64,000 nucleotides of DNA from Pseudomonas yamanorum (GTDB lineage: Bacteria > Pseudomonadota > Gammaproteobacteria > Pseudomonadales > Pseudomonadaceae). Numbering within the stretch: position 1 is the first letter of the stretch; each line of letters starts with the position of its first letter. Shown here in pieces: positions 17,190 to 26,100 of this stretch. The stretch lies in assembly GCF_900105735.1 (NCBI RefSeq), contig NZ_LT629793.1, forward strand, positions 1,736,001 through 1,800,000, written 5' to 3'. Made by a program: the position numbers and the translations under genes. Below the pieces are notes generated by a model. The model saw only the letters and a list, made by a program, of their open reading frames with translations, was not told where the DNA came from and ran no database searches.

Positions 17190-17888
17190 ATGTCACTGTT
17201 CAAGCGTTCCGTTACGGAAGGACTGGGTACGTTTTGGCTGGTGTTGGGTGGCTGCGGCAGTGCGGTACTGGCCGCATCGTCGCCCGTCGGGATCGGGGTG
17301 CTCGGTGTGGCCCTGGCGTTCGGGCTCACGGTACTGACCATGGCATTTGCCATCGGGCACATCAGCGGTTGCCACCTAAACCCGGCAGTGTCAGTGGGGC
17401 TGGTAGTGGGCGGAAGATTTCCGGCCAGGGAGTTACCGGCGTACATCATCTCTCAGGTATTTGGTGGCATCGTCGCCGCTGCGTTGTTGTACTTCATAGC
17501 CAGCGGCAAGCCAGGGTTCGAACTGGCCTCAGGCCTGGCGAGCAACGGCTACGGCGAGCATTCACCCGGTGGTTATTCAATGACGGCAGGCTTTGTGTGT
17601 GAGCTGGTGATGACGGCGATGTTCGTGCTGATCATCCTCGGCGCCACCGACCGCCGCGTGCCGGCGGGTTTCGCGCCGATCGCCATCGGCCTCGCGTTGA
17701 CGCTGATCCACCTGATCTCGATCCCGGTCACCAACACCTCGGTCAACCCGGCGCGCAGTACCGGCCCGGCGCTGATTGTCGGCGGTTGGGCGCTCCAGCA
17801 GTTGTGGATGTTCTGGCTGGCGCCGATCCTCGGTGCAGTGGTCGGCGGCATTACCTATCGATGGCTGGGCACGGAAAAACCCGCCTGA
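17190..17888 (+). CDS. aqpZ: Aquaporin Z
   Basis: A 232-residue water channel with six membrane helices and both half-helix NPA boxes, GCHLNPAVS and [14 protein letters not shown]. The Arg after the second NPA and the aromatic/His selectivity residues fit an orthodox water-selective AqpZ, not a glycerol facilitator. ATG at 17190 is eight bases after AAGGA; a GTG two codons upstream is less well placed. It speeds water flux during osmotic change. The 3' end faces the reverse-strand GNAT-like gene, 11 bp away. Confidence 0.93.
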   Translation: MSLFKRSVTEGLGTFWLVLGGCGSAVLAASSPVGIGVLGVALAFGLTVLTMAFAIGHISGCHLNPAVSVGLVVGGRFPARELPAYIISQVFGGIVAAALLYFIASGKPGFELASGLASNGYGEHSPGGYSMTAGFVCELVMTAMFVLIILGATDRRVPAGFAPIAIGLALTLIHLISIPVTNTSVNPARSTGPALIVGGWALQQLWMFWLAPILGAVVGGITYRWLGTEKPA

Positions 17889-17899
17889 GCCAAACGGGT

Positions 17900-19024
17900 T
17901 CAGCCCTGCCGGTAAGGCAGGGCTGCCCTCGCCTCCTCGGCATACGCCAGGATCCCCACGCTTTCGCGCTCCAGGAAATCCGCCACCGCGGTCTTCAAAC
18001 CCGGATGTCGCAGGTAATGCCAGGAATGCGTGATCACCGGCTCAAACCCGCGAATCAACTTGTGCTCGCCCTGGGCACCCGCGTCAAAGCGCTGCAGGCC
18101 ATGAGCAATCGCGTAGTCCATGCCCTGATAGAAACACGTCTCGAAATGCAGCCGGTCGAACTCGGCCAGGCAGCCCCAGTAACGCCCATAAAAGCTGTCG
18201 CCGCCGATCAGGCTGAAGGCCATGGCCACCGGCCGTGAACCTTGCTTGGCCAGCACCACGCGAATCGCCTCGGGCATGCGCTCGGCCAGCAGGCTGAAAA
18301 ACGCCCGGGTCAGGTACGGCGATTGTCGGCGTATGGCGTAGGTGTTGGCGTAACAGGCGTAGACAAAATCCCACTGCGCCTCGCTCAACTCATGGCCTTG
18401 CAACCATTCGAACTCAATGCCCTGCCCCGCTACCTGTTCGCGCTCTTTGCGCATCTGTTTACGCTTGCGTGAACTCAGGGCATCGAGGAAATCCTGAAAG
18501 TCACGGTAACCCCGGTTCTGCCAGTGAAACTGGCAGCCCAGGCGTTGCAGCCAGCCTGGCTGTTGAGCCAGCGCGGTATCCGTCAGGGCGTCGGTAAAGT
18601 TGATATGGGCACTGGAAAGGCCTTCGATTTCCAGGTAACCGGGCAGGCTTTTAAGCAGTTCGAAGCCGTCCTCGGCGCGGGCGGCCAACAGGCGCGGGCC
18701 GCTGACCGGGCTGAAGGGCACGGCCGTCAGCAATTTCGGGTAATAGTCGATGCCCGCCCGCTCGCAGGCATCGGCCCAGCCGTGGTCGAACACGTATTCG
18801 CCGTACGAATGCCATTTGCGATAGCTGGGCAACGCGGCAATCAGCCGGCCACCTTCATAGTGCAGCAAATGCTCCGGCTGCCACCCGGAGTGCGGGCCGA
18901 TGCTGGCGCTGTCTTCCAGGGCACTGAGGAATGCATGGCGCAGAAACGGCTGATCAGCGGGGACCAACCCATTCCATTCATCGGGCGCAATCTCGGACAG
19001 GTTATTCAAACGTTGTAACGGCAT
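17900..19024 (-). CDS. GNAT/FemAB-like peptidogalycan biosynthesis-family protein
   Basis: A 374-residue protein of the former DUF482 family, related to FemAB-type acyl or aminoacyl transferases of the GNAT superfamily. Family strings include FLRHAFLSALEDSASIGPHSGW at the start, YVFDHGWADACERAG, SRKRKQMRKERE, YAIRRQSPYLTRAFF and a C-terminal FDAGAQGEHKLIRGFEPV. Length matches the family (370-390). The biochemical reaction is not established. It is a single gene with a REP doublet directly upstream. Confidence 0.85.
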   Translation of the reverse strand: MPLQRLNNLSEIAPDEWNGLVPADQPFLRHAFLSALEDSASIGPHSGWQPEHLLHYEGGRLIAALPSYRKWHSYGEYVFDHGWADACERAGIDYYPKLLTAVPFSPVSGPRLLAARAEDGFELLKSLPGYLEIEGLSSAHINFTDALTDTALAQQPGWLQRLGCQFHWQNRGYRDFQDFLDALSSRKRKQMRKEREQVAGQGIEFEWLQGHELSEAQWDFVYACYANTYAIRRQSPYLTRAFFSLLAERMPEAIRVVLAKQGSRPVAMAFSLIGGDSFYGRYWGCLAEFDRLHFETCFYQGMDYAIAHGLQRFDAGAQGEHKLIRGFEPVITHSWHYLRHPGLKTAVADFLERESVGILAYAEEARAALPYRQG

Positions 19025-19050
19025 CCCATTCCCCGACGGTCACGGCTTTG

Positions 19051-19150
19051 TGTAGGAGCGAGCTTGCTCGCGATGGTCGTTAACGATAACGCGAGCATTC
19101 TGACAGAACGCGGTGATCTCTGGTTCTTTGCGAGCAAGCTCGCGCCTACA
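19051..19150. repeat. REP doublet, GTAGGAGCGAGC variant
   Basis: Left unit TGTAGGAGCGAGCTTGCTCG... at 19051-19073 and inverted right unit ending in GCGAGCAAGCTCGCGCCTACA at 19129-19150, head to head across about 55 bp. This is the GTAG...GAGC subtype, different from the GTGGGAGCGGGC subtype elsewhere in the window. Confidence 0.85.
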
Positions 19151-19161
19151 AGACTCGACGC

Positions 19162-19190
19162 AAAAAAAAAGCCCCGCCAAACGGCGGGGC
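19162..19190 (-). terminator. Rho-independent terminator of the porin gene
   Basis: Perfect stem GCCCCGCC-AAAC-GGCGGGGC (19171-19190) with nine A to its left, a T-run on the reverse strand. It lies 65 bp downstream of the porin stop. Confidence 0.9.
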
Positions 19191-19254
19191 AAACCAAATG
19201 AGGAGCGCTTTGACGGATGAAGAAAAAGCGCTTTGGAGCGGTATTGCGGGTTGC

Positions 19255-20589
19255 TTAGAACACGTACTGCACGCGGGCCACGATGGCGTCACCGCTGTCG
19301 TCACCGGCGGCGTTGACGATTTTGTCGGTCTTGGCCTTGATGTAGTTGGCAGAGATTTTCACCGCTTCGTTGGCGTACCAGTTCACCCCAATGATGTTCA
19401 GGTTGGCCTTGGCATCGCCCACTTCCCGAGTGGCGGTGTTGCGCACCACGTTTTTGTCATCCACGGTGATGTTGTCGTAGCGGTAGAACACTTCCCACGC
19501 GCCGTACTGCTTGTTCTCGGGCTTGATGGTGTCGAACTTGGCCCCGTCGAGTTTGTAGACACGGGATTCGCCGGTCAGGGTGTACGCCACCTGGCCGTAG
19601 AAGCCGCTGGCTTTCACGTCCTGATAGGCACTGCTGTCGGCCTTCAGCTTGCGGTTCAGGTATTCGCCCTGCAGGGACAACGGACCACGGGCGAATGCAA
19701 ATTCGCCGCCGAACACGGTGTCGGTGTCGTAGGCGTCGTTCGCCGTCAGGCTGCCGGAATCCAGGCCCACACCGCCACCAAAGGTCGCTCGGTTGCCGTT
19801 GGCACCGGCATCGTTGCCGCCGTTGGTGGAAACGCCACGAACCCCAAGACGTGGACGAATACGCGAGTCGAAGGCCGTGTCTTTCAGGTCACGTACCGCG
19901 TAATCCAGGCCCAGGTGCAGCACGTTGCCGGTGTCATGCATCGGTGCGAACACCGCACGGGCGTTGAATTGCTTCACGCCTTTGCCGTTCTTGTCGTTGA
20001 TGTCCTTGGAAGAAACGCTGGCCGACAGGTAAGCCATGTCACCGACGACCGAACTGGCCTGGATACCCATGCCGTTGGCGTGGGAGTGAATCCAGTCAGC
20101 GACTTCATACGCCGCGTTGCGGTCGATGCCGGTCACCCACTTGGAGCTGGTGGCTTTTTCCAGGCCGAAGTCTTCGTCGAAGCGGCCGGCACGGATCACG
20201 ACAGGCTTGAAGCCGGCGTAGGACAGGGACGCTTCGTCGAAGTAACCATCATCGGCGTTGCCGGAGTTGTGGGACAGGTCGTAGTTGACCTGGTACTTCC
20301 AGTCCTTGTAGACGGTGCCGCCGAACTCGATGTAGGCACGGCGGAAATAGGCCGCGTCAGCCGAGTCACCATTCTTGGTGTAAAAGCCATCAAACGTACC
20401 GTAATCGGCCTGCAAACGACCACCCAGCTTGAAGCTGAAATTCTGGTCGGTGGTTGCAACCTCAAGGCCGCCCTTGGTTTTGACAACGATATCGGCGCCG
20501 TCAGTAGTGACAGTACCGGCGAAAGCCTGGGCGGTGACAGCCAGGGCCAAGGCGCTGGCCGCGAAACCGGCGAAGTGCTTACGGATCAT
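19255..20589 (-). CDS. OprP/OprO-family phosphate-selective porin
   Basis: A 444-residue trimeric outer-membrane porin. It has a signal peptide ([24 protein letters not shown]), a short N-terminal coiled region and sixteen predicted strands closing with the C-terminal aromatic signature VARVQYVF. Family strings include [42 protein letters not shown] and [25 protein letters not shown]. aeruginosa OprP and OprO import phosphate and polyphosphate under PhoB control. I could not find a Pho box in the 340 bp upstream, so regulation and exact substrate remain open here. Confidence 0.88.
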   Translation of the reverse strand: MIRKHFAGFAASALALAVTAQAFAGTVTTDGADIVVKTKGGLEVATTDQNFSFKLGGRLQADYGTFDGFYTKNGDSADAAYFRRAYIEFGGTVYKDWKYQVNYDLSHNSGNADDGYFDEASLSYAGFKPVVIRAGRFDEDFGLEKATSSKWVTGIDRNAAYEVADWIHSHANGMGIQASSVVGDMAYLSASVSSKDINDKNGKGVKQFNARAVFAPMHDTGNVLHLGLDYAVRDLKDTAFDSRIRPRLGVRGVSTNGGNDAGANGNRATFGGGVGLDSGSLTANDAYDTDTVFGGEFAFARGPLSLQGEYLNRKLKADSSAYQDVKASGFYGQVAYTLTGESRVYKLDGAKFDTIKPENKQYGAWEVFYRYDNITVDDKNVVRNTATREVGDAKANLNIIGVNWYANEAVKISANYIKAKTDKIVNAAGDDSGDAIVARVQYVF

Positions 20590-20867
20590 CGAAGAATTCC
20601 CCTAATTGATGGTCTTGTGCATTGGTAAAACACGCGGTTTAGAGCCGCTGGTGTTGGGGGGCGATCTTGGCGAGGGGATATTTCAGCCGGGTTGCTGGAA
20701 CATAAAGATTTTGTTACTCGGGAACTTTTTAATAGCCATTCGAAATAAGACGAAGCCTACGTAAATCAAGGCTTCAGCCTATAAAAATGGTAAAAATGCC
20801 AGATGTTGCGAAATGTAAAAACAATCGAGAAAAATGAATATTTTTTCATGTCGTTTATTTTTTGAGC
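20590..20867. other. Intergenic region upstream of the porin, AT-rich half
   Basis: About 280 bp with no credible gene. The part beyond 20700 is clearly AT-rich (runs such as TAAAAATGGTAAAAATG and ATATTTTTTC) and probably holds the porin promoter. I searched by eye for a Pho-box-like CTGTCAT repeat on both strands and found none. Confidence 0.5.
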
Positions 20868-20900
20868 AAAAAAAAGCCCACATCATTTATCGATGCGGGC
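20868..20900 (-). terminator. Terminator of the sigma/anti-sigma operon
   Basis: GCCCACATC-atttatc-GATGCGGGC with one mismatch and nine A on the left, giving a long T-run on the reverse strand. It lies 29 bp after the anti-sigma stop. Confidence 0.82.
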
Positions 20901-20928
20901 TTCGTTTTTGTGTGAAAAGTGACGGGTA

Positions 20929-21162
20929 TTACTGGTCGCGGGAACGCTCGGCGGCCAGGCGTTCGGCCAACGCATCAACATCGTCGATGGGCGGCTCGGG
21001 CAGGATCTTCAGGGTCGCCTGCATCAAGCGCATCTGCCGGATAAAGCGCCGGCAGTTGGGGCAGAACATCAGGTGATGACGCACCAGCAGACGTTCGCGA
21101 AAGGTCAGTTGCCCATCGAGATAGTCACTGGAACGCGCCACTTGTTCTTTACAGGTCAACAT
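20929..21162 (-). CDS. Soluble zinc-binding anti-sigma factor (ZAS)
   Basis: A 77-residue protein with the ZAS signature: H30-x3-C34-x2-C37 in RHHLMFCPNCRR, plus an upstream Cys4. ZAS proteins hold an ECF sigma factor inactive, often until thiol oxidation or metal loss. There is no membrane segment, so the signal would be sensed in the cytoplasm. Its start overlaps the sigma gene stop by 7 bp, which implies translational coupling and stoichiometric production. The pair sits where P. aeruginosa, to my memory, has PA3285-PA3284 beside the FabH2-like PA3286. Confidence 0.8.
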   Translation of the reverse strand: MLTCKEQVARSSDYLDGQLTFRERLLVRHHLMFCPNCRRFIRQMRLMQATLKILPEPPIDDVDALAERLAAERSRDQ

Positions 21163-21770
21163 TCGCCGGTTTCCTCAAAATGCTCCACCGTGGCGAAGAC
21201 TTTAAGCCGTGCTCGATGCAGCAGCACACGAACATTGGAGAGCGATAGTGTCAGAAGATTACAAATCTCCTCCAACTCCAGCCCCTGACGTTCGCGCAGC
21301 AGCAGTACGCTGCTTTGCAGCTCGGAAAGACTGGCCAGCGTGTGTTCCAGGCATTTGCGCAGCTCGTCTTCGGTGAGCAGCGCTTCGGGAGTGTCCTGAT
21401 GCCAGGCAAACGGCGCGACGGCCCAGTGGCCATCGTCAGGCACAAAGCGGTCATCGCCGATGGTGCCGTGGGGCGATGGCAGGTCATCGAGCAGCACTTC
21501 CCGGCGATTCTGCTTGTAGCGGCCTTTGGCCGAGTTGGCCGTGATGGTCAGCAGCCAGGTCTTGAGGCTGGAGCGCCCCTCGAACTTCGCCAGGTTGCGC
21601 ACCACCGACAGCCAGGCGTCCTGGACCACCTCATCGGCATGGCGCTGGCCAACGATGGCATAGGCCACGGCACGCATCGCGCTCTGGTAGGTGGTGACCA
21701 ACTCCTTGTAGGCCCGCTGCTCACCCTTGAGCAATCGTTCAAGCAGGTGCGCGTCGTCCGCTGCTGCCAT
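21156..21770 (-). CDS. ECF-type RNA polymerase sigma factor
   Basis: A 204-residue group 4 sigma factor. The sigma-2 region includes RAYKELVTTYQSAMRAVAYAIVGQRHADEVVQDAWLSVVRNLAKFEGRSSLKTWLLTITANSAKGRYKQNRR. Sigma-4 has LEHTLASLSELQSSVLLLRERQGLELEEICNLLTLSLSNVRVLLHRARLKV. The linker of about 45 residues between them is acidic and Trp-containing (DDGHWAVAPFAWHQD). The overlapping ZAS gene is the likely antagonist. The gene lies 25 bp downstream of the FabH2-like gene on the same strand and may share its transcript. Confidence 0.88.
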   Translation of the reverse strand: MAAADDAHLLERLLKGEQRAYKELVTTYQSAMRAVAYAIVGQRHADEVVQDAWLSVVRNLAKFEGRSSLKTWLLTITANSAKGRYKQNRREVLLDDLPSPHGTIGDDRFVPDDGHWAVAPFAWHQDTPEALLTEDELRKCLEHTLASLSELQSSVLLLRERQGLELEEICNLLTLSLSNVRVLLHRARLKVFATVEHFEETGEC

Positions 21771-21795
21771 TCAAGACCTCGATTTCAAAACATGA

Positions 21796-22917
21796 TCAGC
21801 GTTTGCGCAGAATCACGCTACCGATCGAATACCCGGCGCCAAACGAGCTGAGCACGGCCACAGCGCCCTTGGGCAAGTCGTCCTGGTAGGTGTGAAACGC
21901 AATCACCGAACCCGCGGAGCTGGTGTTGGCGTAAGTATCGAGGATCACCGGCGCTTCTTCCACCGAAGCCTCACGGCCCAGCAGTTTCTTGACGATCAGG
22001 TGGTTCATGCTGAGGTTGGCCTGATGCAGCCAGAAGCGCTTCACGTCGCCGACATTCAGCTGGTTTTCCGACAGGTGCTTGCCGATCAACTCGGCGACCA
22101 TCGGGCAGACATCACGGAAGACTTTGCGGCCTTCCTGCACGAACAGCTTGTCGGGGGCACCGATGCCCTCTTCCGCCGCGCGGTTGAGGAAACCGAAGTT
22201 GTTGCGGATGTTGTTGGAGAACTTGGTCAGCAGCTTGGTGCTCACCACGTCGAACTGGTGCTCGGAAGTGGCCAGGTCGGCCCGCTCGAGAATCACGGCG
22301 GTGGCGGCATCGCCAAAGATGAAATGGCTGTCGCGGTCACGGAAGTTCAGGTGGCCGGTGCAGATCTCCGGGTTGACCATCAGGATCGCCCGGGCCTGGC
22401 CCAGCTGGATGCTGTTGGCGGCATTCTGGATGCCGAAGGTCGCCGAGGAACAGGCCACGTTCATGTCAAAGCCGAAACCCTGGATACCCAGCGCTTCCTG
22501 GACTTCAATGGCAATCGCTGGATACGCCCGCTGCAGGTTGGAACAGGCGACGATCACACCATCGATGTCGGCGGCGGTCTTGCCGGCGCGCTGCAAGGCT
22601 TGCTCGGCAGCACTGACGGCCATCTGGCAGAGGATCGACCACTCGTCGTTGGAGCGCTCAGGCAGGCGTGGCGCCATGCGCTGTGGGTCGAGAATGCCGG
22701 CCTTGTCCATGACAAAGCGGCTCTTGATGCCCGAGGCCTTTTCGATGAAGGCGGCGCTGGATTCGGTCAGCGGCTCGACGTCACCGCGTTCGATGGCTGC
22801 GGCGTTATCCAGGTTGAACTGTTGCACGTAAGCATTGAAAGACTGCACCAGCTCTTCGTTGGAGATGCTGTTGGCCGGGGTGTACAGGCCTGTGCCGCTG
22901 ATGACGACGTTATGCAC
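21796..22917 (-). CDS. Beta-ketoacyl-ACP synthase III (FabH2/PA3286-like)
   Basis: A 373-residue thiolase-fold condensing enzyme with Cys156 in NVACSSATFGIQ, His in RFWLHQANLSMN and Asn in DTYANTSSAGS, the complete FabH triad. It is longer than housekeeping FabH (about 320) and matches my memory of P. aeruginosa PA3286, which condenses octanoyl-CoA from beta-oxidation with malonyl-ACP, shunting acyl chains into fatty-acid synthesis. The neighbouring ECF/ZAS pair is consistent with that locus. A perfect inverted repeat at 22953-22970 lies in the promoter position. Confidence 0.88.
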   Translation of the reverse strand: MHNVVISGTGLYTPANSISNEELVQSFNAYVQQFNLDNAAAIERGDVEPLTESSAAFIEKASGIKSRFVMDKAGILDPQRMAPRLPERSNDEWSILCQMAVSAAEQALQRAGKTAADIDGVIVACSNLQRAYPAIAIEVQEALGIQGFGFDMNVACSSATFGIQNAANSIQLGQARAILMVNPEICTGHLNFRDRDSHFIFGDAATAVILERADLATSEHQFDVVSTKLLTKFSNNIRNNFGFLNRAAEEGIGAPDKLFVQEGRKVFRDVCPMVAELIGKHLSENQLNVGDVKRFWLHQANLSMNHLIVKKLLGREASVEEAPVILDTYANTSSAGSVIAFHTYQDDLPKGAVAVLSSFGAGYSIGSVILRKR

Positions 22918-22952
22918 GGTCGTTCCTCTAAATCTGTTCAGGCAGAAGGGTA

Positions 22953-22970
22953 TTGGTACCGTCGTACCAA
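22953..22970. promoter_or_regulatory. Perfect inverted repeat upstream of the FabH2-like gene
   Basis: TTGGTAC-CGTC-GTACCAA, a perfect 7+7 bp palindrome with a 4-bp spacer. Its inner edge lies 36 bp from the start of the ketosynthase gene. The size and symmetry fit a TetR-type operator. Which regulator binds is unknown and none is encoded next to it. Confidence 0.5.
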
Positions 22971-23145
22971 ACCGTAAGTAGTTTTATGCCGCCCAGCGGC
23001 CTTCAAACTGGTAACGCTTTATTCCATCGCGCCATGGCTGCGCCAGCCCAATTCGACGATCCCGGCATTTATAACCGCGAAGTTTGCCATAAAGCCTGGG
23101 GTTTGGCGCCATTTGCTCGACGGGCGCCTGTCCCCGGGATTGTGG

Positions 23146-26100
23146 TCACGCTTCGACCAGGCTCCATTGCTTGCTCAGGCGCTTGTCGGAAATCGGTACC
23201 TTGGTGCCCAACTGCTGGGCAAACAGCGATACCCGGTATTCCTCCAGCCACCAGCGATACAGCTCCAACTGAGGGTCGCGCTTGCCTTCCTGGGCGTGCT
23301 TGTTGAGGCGATTCTGATACTGGCTCCACAACCCACTCAGTTCGGTACTCCAGACCCGATCCTTCTGCACCTGGCTCGGCAGTTTCTCCAGGCGCAACTC
23401 GATAGCCTTGAGGAAACGCGGCAGCTCCTTGAACCATTGCGCCGAGGTTTCCCGCACGAAACCGGGATACACCAGGTTGCTCAATTGCTGCTTGATGTCA
23501 TTGAGAGCCACGGCCTGGGCCAGGTCAATCTTGCCTTTGAAGCGTTTTTGCAGGCCATGCCACAGTTTCAGGATTTCGAGGGTCAAGCGCGCCTGGCGCT
23601 CGGCATGTTCGGTCCAACTGCCACGCTTGCGCTCGGCCAAGGCGGCCAGGCCGGCGCCGTCACGTGGCAGGCTGGCTTCGCCTTCCAGCACGCAGCTGTC
23701 GAGGCTGGCCAACAGAATGTCTTCCACCAGGGCCTCGATACGCCCCAGCTCGCGGTACATCAGGCCCAACTCGGTCAGGCCGGGCAACTTGCCCCGCAGG
23801 AATTTTGCCGGCTCGGCCAGTTGCTGCAGCAGCAAACGCTGCAAGGCCCGACGGTGCTGGAACTCCGCCTCGGCGGCGGTGGAGAAACGTCCTTCCTTGA
23901 CCGTGCCGTTTTCTTCCACCAATGCCGGATACACCGTCATCGACAGGCCGGCGATGTTTTGCTGGGTTTTCTCGGCCACCGCCGCAAAGACCTTGGCTTC
24001 CACCGGCTGCTGGCTTTTCGCGGTCTGCGGTACGGCCAATGCGGCCTGGCTGGCTTCAGCGAAACGTGCAGTCAGCTCGGCCAGGTCGCGGCCTTCACCG
24101 AGGAACTTGCCCTGGCCGTCGACCACTTCCAGGTTCATCTTCAGGTGGTTTTCCACCTGTTGTGCGGCCTCGGCCCAGGCTTCATCGCTGACCCGTGCCC
24201 CGGTCATGCGCAGCAACTCGCGCCCCAATGCCTGGGGCAACGAGCCTTGGCCAAATTCGATGCGTTGCAGGGCGGCCTTGACGAAATCCGGTACCGGCAC
24301 GAAGTTCTTGCGCAGGGCCTTGGGCAAGTTGCGCACCAGGGCAATGCACTTGGCCTCGATCACACCCGGCACCAGCCACTCCAGGCGCTCGGGCGGCAAG
24401 GCCGGCAACAGCGGCGCCGGCACGCGCAAAGTCACGCCGTCCCGGGGATGGTTGGGTTCAAAGTGATAACTCAAGGCCAGGGCCAGGTCGCCCAGGTGCA
24501 AGGTGTCCGGGTAATGGGCGGCAGTGACTTCACTGGCCTCGCGGGCCAGCACGTCTTCTTCGCGCATGATTAACAGCTGCGGGTCTTTCTGGCTGTTGAC
24601 CTTGTACCAACTGTCGAAGGTCGCGGTCTGGTGGATCTCGGCCGGGAGGCGCGCGTCGTAGAAGGCGTACAGAGTTTCCTCGTCCGCCAGGATGTCGCGC
24701 CGGCGGGCCTTGGCTTCCAGCTCGTCGAGCTGTTCCAGCAGTTGCTGGTTGGCCGTCAGGCAGCGGGCCCGGGACTGAATCTCGCCGCGCACCAGGCCTT
24801 CACGGATAAACAGCTCGCGGGACGTCACCGGATCAATCGGCCCGTAATGCACCGGCCGACGCCCGACGATGATCAACCCGAACAGGGTGATCTGCTCAAA
24901 CGCCACCACTTGGCCACGCTTCTTCTCCCAATGGGGTTCGAAGTGGTTTTTCTTGATCAAATGCCCGGCCAACGGCTCGATCCAGTCGGCGTCGATCTTG
25001 GCCACCATCCGTGCATACAGCTTGGTGGTTTCCACCAGTTCCGCAGTCATCAGCCACTGCGGGCGCTTCTTGCCGATGCCCGAGGAAGGGTGAATCCAGA
25101 AACGCCGCTGACGCGCGCCGAGGTAATCGCCCTCTTCGGTCTTCTGGCCGATCTGACTCAGCAGGCCGGACAGCACCGCCTTGTGCAGTTTCGGGAAATC
25201 CGCCGGCTCCTTGTTGACGGTCAACTGCATGTCGCGGCAGATCAGGCTCAACTGACGGTGGGAATCACGCCACTCCCGCAGGCGCAGGTAATTCAGGAAG
25301 TTCTTGCGGCACCAGTTACGCAACGGGCTGGCGGTCAATTCCTGGCGCTGCTCTTCAAAACCACGCCACAGATTCACCAACCCGGCGAAGTCCGAATCCG
25401 GGTCCTTCCACTGTGCGTGAGCCTGGTCGGCGGCTTGCTGGCGTTCCGGCGGACGCTCGCGCGGGTCCTGGATCGACATGGCGCTGGCGACGATCAGCAC
25501 TTCCTGCAAGCTGCCGAGCTTGGCAGCTTCCAGCAACATGCGGCCCATGCGCGGGTCCACCGGCAAACGCGCCAACTGGCGGCCCATCGCGGTGAGCTGG
25601 CTGTTACGGTCGACGGCCGACAACTCTTGCAGCAGGTTGAAACCGTCGCTGATGGCCTTGCCATCCGGCGGCTCGATAAACGGGAAATCGGTGATCTCGC
25701 CCAGGCGCAGGTGCAGCATCTGCAGGATCACGGCCGCGAGGTTGGTGCGCAGGATTTCCGGGTCGGTAAATTCCGGACGACCGATAAAGTCTTCTTCGCT
25801 GTACAGGCGTACGCAAATCCCCGGCTCAACCCGCCCGCAGCGGCCTTTACGCTGGTTGGCGCTGGCCTGAGAAATCGCCTCGATCGGCAAGCGCTGGACC
25901 TTGGCCCGGTAGCTGTAACGGCTGATGCGCGCGGTGCCGCTGTCGATTACATAACGAATGCCCGGCACGGTCAGCGAGGTCTCCGCGACGTTGGTCGCCA
26001 GCACCACGCGTCGGCCCGGATGGGACTGGAAAATCCGCTGCTGCTCCGCCGGCGACAGGCGCGCATACAGCGGCAAGATTTCAGTGTGCTTGAGCTGGGC

